From Septoria linicola (taxonomy: Eukaryota; Ascomycota; Dothideomycetes; Mycosphaerellales; Mycosphaerellaceae): DNA of 64,000 nucleotides. Under the pieces are notes generated by a model, which had not been told where the DNA came from, did no database searches, and was given only the letters and a program-made list of their open reading frames with translations. Positions 19,291 through 28,756 of the stretch are shown here, one piece after another. The DNA lies in NCBI GenBank assembly GCA_024114885.1, contig CP099420.1:620001-684000 (forward strand), in the 5' to 3' direction. A program made the position numbers and the translations under genes. Position 1 is the first letter of the stretch; each line of letters opens with the position of its first letter.

Positions 19291-20159
19291 TTAGCAGACA
19301 TTCTCGACCTCTCCGGTCTCGCTGACCAGAGGACCGAGGTCCCCACCAAGCGTCCTGCCAAACAGCTCCAACAGCATCTGGAAGCAGATGCCAGACAATG
19401 CTGGGTCATATCGACCTTTGCTTAGCTCGTCTCTGATGAAGGCGTGCTGTGCCCATGCAGGTTCGTAGAAGCTGAATACAGTGCCAGCATCGTGCAGCGT
19501 TTTGCGGATGAGGTCACGGCCAGCAGGAGGGACATGGGTGTCTCGCCTGCCAAAGATCATGACGAGTTCACCTTTAATGTCCTTGACACGGTCTAGTGAA
19601 TCATCGTTCTTTCCCTCGCCCAAAGTCTTCGAATGAATGTCTGTAGCAAAGTAGCAGACTGCTGCACGGACACGTTTGTCGAATGCTGCACGGAAAGCAA
19701 GATGACCACCAAGGCACATTCCAGTAGCTCCGATGCGGCCATTGCATGTCTCTAATCCAGCGAGGACGTCGATTGATAGGGTGGCATCTTCATCGTATGC
19801 TGACACCTTCTTGGCGACTTTCCAGTCATTGCCTTTGTCGGTTCCTGGACCATCGTATGCAAGTGCTTCTGGGCCGGTGAACTCGTGGTAAGACGATGGA
19901 GCTGCCACAATGTAGCCATGAGACGCAATCTGGCGAGCAAAACGCTGGACTGGACCCGTGACTTGGTAGATCTCGCTGAAGACGACTACTCCAGGGAACC
20001 TCGCCTTGGGGTAGTTTGGAATAGTGGGATGGAAGATGAAGACACCTACCTTTGCAATCAGCCATTACCAGGGGCTGAAGACCACGATGGAGCATTGTTC
20101 GTACGCATGTCGCCGCCCGCCTTGGTCGGCACATCTTTGTGAGACTCCTGGATGAGCAT
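19291..20159 (-). CDS. Dienelactone hydrolase family protein
   Basis: Exon 1 is 20159-20105, the intron is 20104-20046 (59 nt, GTACGA...GGTAG) and exon 2 is 20045-19291. The product is 269 aa. Splicing joins 'TKAGGDM' to 'RVFIFHPTIPNYPKARFPG', restoring the conserved fungal N terminus. The catalytic triad is Cys129 in 'GATGMCLGGHLAF', Asp187 in 'FGRRDTHVPP' and His219 in 'AWAQHAFIRDE', with 'VVVFSEIYQVTGP' forming the oxyanion strand. The family hydrolyses dienelactone-type and other small esters in the cytosol; the physiological substrate in fungi is uncertain. There is no signal peptide. It is divergent from the Mag2/RNF10 gene. Confidence 0.93.
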
Positions 20160-20587
20160 GATGTTGTGCAGCTACTACAGGTCCGACCGAAGCTGTTGCG
20201 AGAGGATGTCGAGCTCAAGTAAGCACGTGAAGAGAGAGTGTGCTCGCAGAGTGTGCTCGCAGAGAGGCGTGTTAAGTTAGTGGCCAGTCATTTGGTGGAG
20301 GAAGGTTGGATGACAGAGAAATGGCCCCGCCGGGTACTGCCGCATCGCGCCTGCGATGTATGTGACGATGATGAGTCTCCCATTCAAGTCCAAGTCCTCC
20401 GTCTTGGGGTTGACCTCCACCAGATACGCTCACTTGCACATCTATATCCACGACGAAAGTACGGTACTGCCGTTCGCTTGGCACTTGACAATTCGCTGCA
20501 CGACTCGCCACCGTCCGCCCGCAGCGCCGACTACTCCCTCCCCCTCTATATCCTCCGCTCCGACGCCTTCAGTGGCAGTCGGGGACC
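20160..20587. other. Divergent promoter between the DLH and Mag2/RNF10 genes
   Basis: It contains a perfect 13-bp tandem duplication at 20235-20260 and CT-rich stretches before the start at 20588. No gene is supported. Confidence 0.5.
20235..20260. repeat. 13-bp tandem duplication
   Basis: AGAGTGTGCTCGC is present twice, head to tail, followed by AGAG. It lies about 75 bp upstream of the dienelactone hydrolase start, so it may duplicate a promoter element or be a simple replication slip. Confidence 0.8.
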
Positions 20588-22794
20588 ATGTCCAATCCGC
20601 CGTCTATCAAAGCCGGACAATCCAACAGCAAAAACCAGTCTCTCGCTGCCCAAAATCAGATCAGCCCCGCTCTTTCCTCGACTCAACAGTTCTTTCAGGA
20701 CTCGCCCGCCGGCAAGAAGGGTGGCGCGTCAGCTTCGCGAGCATCGGCTGCTGCACCGCGTAATCAGCAGGCAGCAAAGCCGAAGCACGCGAAGAGCAAG
20801 AAGTTCCGGTCGTTGGATGAGGATGCAGAGGCTGAGGAGTTCAGCATGCAGAATCCACACGGCCGACGCGGCCAGCAGAGCATCACTCACTTGATGCAAT
20901 TCGCCCTCCCGCCACGGCCTAATGCGCAGGACCGATATCACCGCCACAGCTATAACGGACCAAGGAGAAATAACAGGCAGAACGCGACGTGGGGACTGGG
21001 CAGTGGTTATCACGCAGCAGATAAGGCGAGGTGAGCAGTACGCAATAAGAGAAAGCACACGGTGATCTGACATTGTGTAGATATATTCACGCCAACTATC
21101 GCTTCATTGTTGACCCAAGAGGTGACTACCACGCTCAAGCCGCGGACGCCGACGTCCATCTCGACTGGAATAATGTCTTGCAAGTCATTGCCTCGAGCAA
21201 GACTCAGACTTCGTCCTGCCCAATTTGCTTAGGCGAGCCTACTGCACCACGAATGGCGAAGTGTGGCCATATATTCTGTTTGCCGTGTCTGATCCGGTAT
21301 ATGCACTCCGAAGATGCCGCCAACCCACCTCCCGAGAAAAAGGCGAGATGGAAGAAGTGCCCAATCTGCTACGACAGTGTATACGTCTCCGAGACACGTC
21401 CCGTGCGTTGGTACGAAGGCCAGGAGAACGATCCGCCGCGTGAAGGTGGCGATATGGTTCTACGATTGGTCAAGAGGAAGCCTGCCCAAACTCTGGCTAT
21501 GCCACGTGAGAGTGGCGAGGTCATTGCAAAGGGAGACGCGATACCCTGGTACTTTGCAACAGAAGTCATGGACTACGCGCGAGTGATGAAAGGGACCGAA
21601 GACTACATGCTGCAGCAGTACGACGAGGCAATCGCTGCGATAGAGCTGACGGAGAAGGAGGACGAGCTAATGTTCGGCGAAGATACACAGTGGACATCTA
21701 GAGCAGTGCGGACGTTACGAGAAGCGAAGGAAAAGGTGCGCGGCATCGGCAACGCGCCTGCTCAGCCAAGGAAACCAGATCCGGCTGAAGAGGTGAAGCC
21801 GAGCCGTGCCCGGATCGCATTCAACACGAACGACGAGGGCGTGCCAGACATGTATCTGCAAAAACATGTCCAAGTACAGCCGCCGGCACATTCAGAAGGA
21901 GCAAGTTCTGGTCTGGAACAAGTTCCGGAAGATCGACCACACGTGCCTCGTACTCTGGAAGAGATGCGCCAACGGGCAACCGAGAAGCCGCAGCCGAATG
22001 AGTATCTGTTCTATCACGGACTGCAACACTTTTACCTATCGCCACTGGATATCAGGATCTTGAAGACAGCATTCGGGTCGTATCATTCATTTCCCTCCAG
22101 CATTCTGCCACGCGTTGAGCGCATCTCAAGTGGGCATGTGGTCGACGATGAGCTGCGGAGACGCGTCAAATACCTCGGCCACTTACCCTACGGATGCGAA
22201 GTCGGGTTCCTCGAATGTGACTGGCGGGACGTGGTCAGTGCATCTGTGCTTGCAGAGTTTAAAACCATGCTCGACAAGCGCCGCAAGCGCAATGATGACA
22301 AGGAAACTCGTGAGGAGAAGGAGCGTGTCCGGATTGAAAAGGCACAAGAACGAGAGATAGCTCATATTCGGCAGCAAAGACGCTCCAGCATCACGCGGAA
22401 CGATGAGTTCTTTGCACCCGTCCTGCCGTCTAGCATGCACGATGAGGTTGTTATACCTACGGCATCAAGTCCGCGGGCAGACCGGCCAGGCTTTGGCAGC
22501 CTCGCATCTCCTGGCACATCTCCTGGCATGTCCCGAACAGTCTGGGGTACTGCAGCTTTGCCTGCTACGGGTGATCTGGCAGGTCTTCCAACCGACAATC
22601 AGTTCTCTCAGCAGGAAGACGGCTGGCTGCAAGGATGGGAACGCGATTTGTTGGATCACGATGCACAGCAAGCACTCGCAGCGAGCATGGACGGTCTGGA
22701 AGTACAAGCCAAGCCTGCCACCGGTGGTAAGAAAGGAAAGAAAAAGAACAAGATCACTCTGATGAGCACTGGCGGTGCACGTCGTGGCGCGTAG
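20588..22794 (+). CDS. MAG2: RING-finger protein of the Mag2/RNF10 family
   Basis: Exon 1 is 20588-21030, the intron is 21031-21080 (GTGAGC...TGTAG) and exon 2 is 21081-22794. The product is 718 aa. The junction gives 'HAADKA-R-YIHANYRFIV', a conserved block of the family. The RING is at about 194-245: 'CPICLGEPTAPRMAKCGHIFC', 'C' in 'LPC', and 'KKCPICYDS', with a Pro/Glu-rich insert. A second conserved region has 'FYHGLQHFYLSPLDIRILKTAFGSY' (about 435-460), followed by a charged coiled coil and a Lys-rich tail 'KKGKKKNK'. Known Mag2/RNF10 proteins are E3 ubiquitin ligases acting on 40S ribosomal proteins during ribosome quality control. That role is inferred by family. Confidence 0.93.
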
Positions 22795-23192
22795 TGCTTT
22801 GGAAGCGCTTACCTGATGATTGATATGGCTTCAATCATTACTTCGATCGATATGTACATGCATCAGCTACGAAATAGATCTGCTCATAGCACATGCTCGA
22901 TCACGTATTCTTGACGTATTATGCCCTCATCAGCGCAGCGACTCTATCTGGAAGGTGAGCACACTACTGACAACGAACTTGCGTTCTCGGCCATTTGAGC
23001 TTCGATTGAGTTGGTATCAACTCCTTCACGCTTTCAGCGGAGACGATCTTCAATTGTACGTACTTCCCGACTTGTATGGCACAAAGCGCCGATCGCGGTC
23101 TTCTTGCCGAACGCCTCAGAAGGATTCCACCCAATACATATAATGAACGATGGAAGTCAGTGCAATGACAGCTACACGACCCGAAAGCGAGT
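22795..23192. other. Intergenic, nothing recognised
   Basis: Spacer between Mag2 and the MFS gene on the same strand. Short frames could in principle include a 5' exon of the transporter, but none is needed. Confidence 0.4.
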
Positions 23193-24654
23193 ATGCCTGC
23201 AGACATGGATCACTCACATCGAGAAGAGCTCGAGTACGAAGAGCAAAGCCCGTCAAGACCTACACCTCAATGCAAGCGAACACAGCGACTCGTGCTCTTG
23301 GGCTCTGCGATTCTTCAACTTCCTATTTGGGGTCAGTATGCCTTCTTCTCACCCATCTCGACAATAACAAAACAAACATTGATATGCTAACATCTGCTTC
23401 CACTAAAATACAGGCTTCGCCATGACCTTCGGCATCTTCCAAGAAGCCTACACTCGCTCTCCCCAATTCTCTCCTTCCATCTCCTCCACCTCCGGCATAA
23501 TCGGCATGACAACCAACGGAGTCATGTACCTCCTCATGCCCCTCCTCTTCACAGCCTTCGATCGGGGACCGTGGTCGTGCTATCGTCGGAGAGTGGCTAG
23601 TATAGGGGTGTGTTTGTCGAGTGGGGCGTTTCTGCTGAGTTCGTGGAGTACGCAGCTGTGGCATTTACTTCTGACGCAGGGGGTCATGGCTGCGTTGGGG
23701 AATACGCTGGTGTATAGTCCGAGTACGCTGTATTTGGATGAGTGGTTTGGGAGTGGGGGGAGGGCAACGGCGTATGGGGCGATTTTGGCGAGTAAGAATG
23801 TTGTTGGGTCGGGGCGTCCGTTGCTGTTTTCGAAGATGTTGGAGACGCTTGGCTTTGCGTGGACGCTGCGGATCTGGTCGCTGATTGTGCTGGTCACTGG
23901 CTTCCTGGGACTGTCCCTCCTTCCCTCTCGCCACTCATCTTCTGCTTCTTCCTCCTTTCGCCTCCCCGCCCGTAGACGGCAATCTATTCCCTGGACGTTC
24001 TTCCGCCATCGGACGTTTTACATCTACTCCCTCGCCAACACAACGTTCTCCTCTGGCTATGGTCTTCCGCAGACTTACCTCTCGTCCTATGCCCGCGAGA
24101 CTCTGCACCTCTCGACGCTCTCGTCTTCGCTCATGATTACGCTTTTCAACGCGCCTGGAATCATCTCCTGCCTAGGATTCGGCTTCCTGTCGGACCGCTA
24201 TCCGCATAACTTCTCTGCTGCGACGAATACTTCGATCTCGGCATTTGGCTCTGCAGCATGCACGTTGCTCTTGTGGGGTCTAGCATCGAATCGCATCCCA
24301 GCGGTGTTGATTTGCTTTTCGCTCTTTTATGGGTTCTTTGCGGGCGGGTATAGTTCGACGTGGGGAGGGTGGATTAAGGAGTTGGAGGCCGAGGCGGAAC
24401 GATTTGGGGAGGAGATCAATACGGGGATGTTGTATGGTTTGTTGAATGGGGCGAGGGGCGTGGGGTATGTGGTTAGTGGAGTGGCGGGGGTAGAGTTGTT
24501 GAAGAGTGGTGGGCTAGGTCAGGAGCATCAAGGGGAGAGATGGGGGTATGGGACGAGGTATGGAGGGCTGATCTTGTTTACGGGAGTGAGTTGTGTGGTT
24601 GGAGGATGGAGTATAGTCTGGAGACGGCGGAAAGTGCAAAGCACGACGTCGTAA
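23193..24654 (+). CDS. MFS transporter, monocarboxylate porter (MCT/MCP) type
   Basis: Exon 1 is 23193-23331, the intron is 23332-23413 (82 nt, GTCAGT, branch TGCTAAC, acceptor ATACAG) and exon 2 is 23414-24654. The product is 459 aa. The splice occurs inside transmembrane helix 1: 'LLGSAILQLPIWG|FAMTFGIFQ'. Twelve hydrophobic segments are expected; clear ones include 'GVMYLLMPLLFTAF', 'LIVLVTGFLGLSLLP', 'LMITLFNAPGIISCLGFGFL' and 'LILFTGVSCVVGGWSIVW'. 'GFLSDRYPHN' in mid-protein corresponds to an MFS loop motif. Family members in fungi move carboxylates, riboflavin or unknown solutes across the plasma membrane; the substrate is unassigned. A short N-terminal tail with an acidic cluster precedes TM1. 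A start at the second Met (23205) is possible. Confidence 0.9.
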
Positions 24655-24933
24655 ATGCGGGTCTTGCAAGATACGGTCGAGCTCCGCGCTCATATTAGGA
24701 TCAAGCAACACTGAAGTATGAGCTAGATCAGTAATGTACCCTGTCGATTCGAATCATCGCTGCATTAGTAGTCGTGTAGATACAAGAAGAAGCTAATCTC
24801 GCTCGCTAGCTCTATGCTGTCAGTCAAAGTGGACAATGACTTTCGAGTGCTATTGCCAGAGCTTACTGGTATTCAGTGAAGGTACTGGCTAATCATCTTC
24901 GTCGTCGTCAATCCTATAAGCGAGATGGCTGAG

Positions 24934-27099
24934 CTAATCCTCATCGAATATCGCAGTGGCATTGCTCAATATCGTCTCCAATACCCGCTGCTGCCATGAC
25001 GCGTCCTGGATGCGCGGGCCTTGGTGAGCGCCCATGAGTGTTGGTCTGTCAATGGTTAGCTTAGTTGTCATGTAGAGGCGAGATTAGACTCACGCTAAGC
25101 AGACTGCCAAGTTCGCCGCAGTCATCCTCGTCCGTGCTTCGTTCTGCATGACACGGTGCAAGTGCAGCACAAGTGCTCTCATGGTAGCATAGTTTGCATC
25201 GGGAAGGTCGTTGATACATTGATGCAAGGCATCTCTTCTCGCATCATTGCCATCGACTTGTGCAGACTCGATAAAATTGGCGTACGTGTCCTTGGTGAAG
25301 AGAGGGTCGGGCAGTTCTCTGAAGAACGTCTTCATCAGACTCGTAACAGCATTCACATCGTGGCCAAAGTTGGATGGGTTGCGGAAGTCCAGCTGAGGAT
25401 CGTTGGGCGGCAGCGAATCAAACGCTTGACGCAGGCGGTTGACTTGAGCCATGTTGCCAGTCTGTCTATAAATGCCTTCGATCTCAAGCCCGAACATGTC
25501 CACTGCCTGGATGCATTGGAAGACGATGATCGGTACGGCAGACTGGTCGCGAGTGAAGAGCTCATCCATGGAGACGCCAAAGACTCTGTTGCGTGGGCTG
25601 CCGCTGTGTACTGTAGGTGAACTCTGGAAGGGGGAGCCAGAGTTAGGGATTGGAGAGCTCGCAATAACACCAGTAGACTGAATGGGGGTGTTTCCGTTGT
25701 AACTTGGGGCTGCTCTTTCGCTTGGATGAGTAGGATAAGGTGGGGTGCTTCCGTATGTATCTCTGAGCGGTGCAGACGATGGGTTGTATGGCGAGGAGCT
25801 GCTGCCTGGGGCATACGGCGGCGATCCTGCTCGGAACGGGTCCGACGGCGGTACAGCGGCTGACGATGTTACAGGAGAATTGCTGAAGGGAGCACCAGAT
25901 GTCGGCCCTGCAAAGGATGAAGATGGGCCTGCGAAGGACGACTGCGGAGGTCCACCAGATCGACTGTTAGTCGACCCTGGTTGCGATGATGCAGTGTTCA
26001 CGGACAGGGCTGGTGCTGATGCTGCAGGCGTTTGTGGCGTGAGAGTGGGCTGTCGGACTGGCTGCGTCGTCTTCGATTCGAGCACCCTGCTCTTTTCAAA
26101 TACCAGTTCATGGTTCCGAGGTGGGATCTTGTGATGTTCGGCACCAATGTTCGAGTTGAAGTCGCGTTCATTGTCAATGTCCAGAACCAGATCTCGCAAG
26201 CTGCGCTGCAAGTTGGATGCATCTGACAGCGGCTGGACCAGCAGACCATTACCAAGCAGCAGCTTTTCGTTGAACGTGGCAAACTTTTGCAACTGGAGAG
26301 TCAGAGCACTGTCGCACTCCTTGATATACTTTTCGAGCTCCTTGACGAATCTGGGTCGTTGGGCGTTGACCAGCTCTTCACGCGCGACTCGGGCCTCGTC
26401 GACCTTGGCACGGTACTCGGCCTCGGCGGCTTGCGTCTTTCGCAGCAGGTCCTGTTCATGCTGCTCTGCGCTCTTGGGGCCCTTGATGCCCAGTCTCCTG
26501 CCCGCTCGCGTATCGCCGGTTCGTGCCTTGTCGTAGTCCTCTGCAAAGCCCTCGTACTTCGCTTTGGCCTTGAGCATGGCAGCTTCCAAGTCACTCGCGT
26601 TCTTCTCGGCGGCCAAACCGTCATGCTTGCCCTGCTTGCGCCCTCGCTCCATGTTCGCGCTCAGAACGTCCAGATCTTCGTGCATCTGATGCAGACTGAG
26701 GGCGAATTGCATGCCATTGTCGGCCATTTTCTCATGGACGCGCAACACCTCGGTCAGCTGCTGGGCGTAGGTCCCGCCTCGCACATCTGCTCTACGGACG
26801 CTTTCCAGCTGCGTCTGCGTGAGGCGCTTCAAGCCCTTTGCCTGGTCTTCTTCCAATGTTGATCGCTTCTTCAGAAACTGGGCAAAGTCGCGTGCTGAGG
26901 CAATGCTCTGCTTCAGTCTGTTCAGCAGCGTGTTGATGCCCACGTCCGAGTACATGACATCTTCCACGCGCTTGTCGTAGACTGCACCGCCGCCATTGGA
27001 CGCGCCACCGCTGGTTCCTGGTCGCGCATTCTCAAGCATGGGGCTGCCCGGCGCGGAGCCGTGGTGGCCATTCGCGTCGCGGTCAAACTCGCCGGACAT
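24934..27099 (-). CDS. RGD1: F-BAR/RhoGAP protein (Rgd1-like)
   Basis: Exon 1 is 27099-25094, the intron is 25093-25046 (48 nt, GTGAGT...TTGACAG) and exon 2 is 25045-24934. The product is 705 aa. The start is the ATG at 27099 ('MSGEFDRD'); upstream frame extension lacks ATG. The F-BAR domain is at about 45-320 ('VGINTLLNRLKQSIASARDFAQFL', 'LQLQKFATFNEKLLLGNGL'), dimeric and membrane-curvature sensing. A Ser/Pro-rich linker is at about 355-510. The RhoGAP domain is at about 512-695 with the arginine finger Arg545 in 'GIYRQTG', 'LMKTFFRELPDPLF' and 'RMTAANLAVCLAPTLMG', the last spanning the junction. By homology it stimulates Rho3/Rho4 GTPase activity at sites of polarised growth and septation. 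Confidence 0.95.
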
Positions 27100-27457
27100 G
27101 ATGGGCAGTTTGCGGTCCTTCGAGTATGAATGTGCCGCGATTGTCCTCAATCGGCTGCCTATAGCGATTGTAGGTTTTCCGAGTCAGGATCAAGAGTAAA
27201 GCATGCAGAGGTGGTGGGCGAGAGTGCAGATGGTACTAACTAGGGTCCAATCAGGCTTTCTGGTGTGTCTGTCCACTTTCCCGTCAGCCACACTCGCCTG
27301 ACGAAGCTCGTGCGCGTTAACTTACAAGCTGTTTCTTTCTTGATCGGCACCCGGCAGACGTCACATTGATTGTTCGTTCGCCTCGACTCTAACTAGTTAG
27401 CTGACAACAGTTCGACTACCACACATCAACTCCGCCACTCAAACCACCACCACCGTC
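27100..27457. other. Divergent promoter between Rgd1-like and FMN-split-barrel genes
   Basis: 358 bp. A CCAAT box occurs at about 27245-27250 (TCCAATCAG), compatible with HAP-complex binding. No coding feature is supported. Confidence 0.5.
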
Positions 27458-28289
27458 ATGCCGACGACAGCACCGCTGCGATGGGAGCAGAGCGCCGAGT
27501 CCACCCACCCCACCGTCTCCGACCACCTACCCAATGAAGTCGTCACTTGTTTACGGAATGCTCGATTTGTACGTGATGTGCTAGACTGCCATCCTATTGC
27601 AGATCACTGATATTCTCCTAACACAGCTCCATCTAGCGACATGCACCGAAAACGTGCCTCACGTGTCGCTCATGAACTACACGTACCTTCCCTCACATCC
27701 GTTCCCTCCTTCCTCATCTGGGCAGCTACCTTCCGGTCCGACCATTATCATGACTACCAATCCTTCCTCCAAAAAGACGCGCAACCTGCTCAGCAATCCC
27801 AATGTGTCACTTTTAGTACACGACTGGGTCTCATCACGACCTCCCACCAACCTCAGTGGATCCGACCGGGAACGAAGTCCCGCTGGTGGCCCTCGCTCAA
27901 GTCTGGCGGCCATGCTGATGCAGATGAACTCGACTGCTGTTAGTAGCAATAGTATCACCATCAATGGTGAAGCCGTCGTCTTGGAGTCGGGATCAGACGA
28001 GGAAAAGTGGTGCAAGGAGCAGCATGTTGCAAACAACACTTTCGAGGATACAAATTCGGGCCCGCTGGGTGGAGGCAGGAGTCAGGACGTTTTTGGCCAA
28101 GGAGAAGATGGCAACGGTGACAGCGGCAAGGGAGCATACATCGAGGGAGAAGATGTGCGAGTCGTGCTCGTGAGGATCAAAGATGGCAGGATAAGTGACT
28201 GGAAGGGTAATGTGAGCGACTGGGCCATCAGCCAGGATACAGAAACGGCAAGAGCTGCGCAGGCCGCACCGGTCGTGAATGGGACGTGA
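27458..28289 (+). CDS. FMN-binding split-barrel (PNPOx-like) protein
   Basis: Exon 1 is 27458-27568 (37 codons), the intron is 27569-27626 (58 nt, GTACGT, branch TCCTAAC, acceptor ACACAG) and exon 2 is 27627-28289. The product is 257 aa. Splicing yields 'CLRNARF|LHLATCTENVPHVSLMNY', the first two strands of the flavin split barrel. 'TIIMTTNPSSKKTRNLLSNP' and 'VSLLVHDW' are typical of the pyridoxamine-phosphate-oxidase-like superfamily, and 'VRVVLVRIKDGRISDWKGNVSDW' closes the barrel. Residues about 105-185 are a low-complexity Ser/Gly/Asp insert. It resembles the yeast YLR456W/YPR172W pair, whose substrate is unknown, so an oxidase role should not be assumed. Confidence 0.88.
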
Positions 28290-28756
28290 GAAGCAGATGG
28301 ATAAGCTTCACTTCAGGCCGAGTCTCGATAGAGCCGCTGCCTCGTTAATGGTACCAGGTATGGCTAAAAGCACAATACGATTACTGCACTCGGGACTGCT
28401 GATTCTACTATGTTGTTTTGAAAGGAGGACAGCTGCTGCCATTTGCAGGCTGCGTCACTGACCTAAAGTCTCGCAGAATCTGACCTTTGGTGAACAATGG
28501 ACATCCGAGACATGCATCCGATACCATCGCATGTCCCCAATGGCTTGCGCGACACTGGCTCGCTTGACACTGTCGCAGGCACCATGTCAATCAACGCGAC
28601 AATCGTCAGAACAAAGGCATCCAGAGACATGTCGACAGCAGTGACTTTTGACGTGAGTAGATGCCTGCAGTAAAGCAGATATGACTCACCAAAATGGCTT
28701 ACCGTAGGACTCCAGACTAGCAACAACCGCCCGACTTCCCACACATAATTGCAACA
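28290..28756. other. Intergenic, nothing recognised
   Basis: Boundary between the conserved block and the accessory island. No repeat or transposon remnant was seen. Confidence 0.4.
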
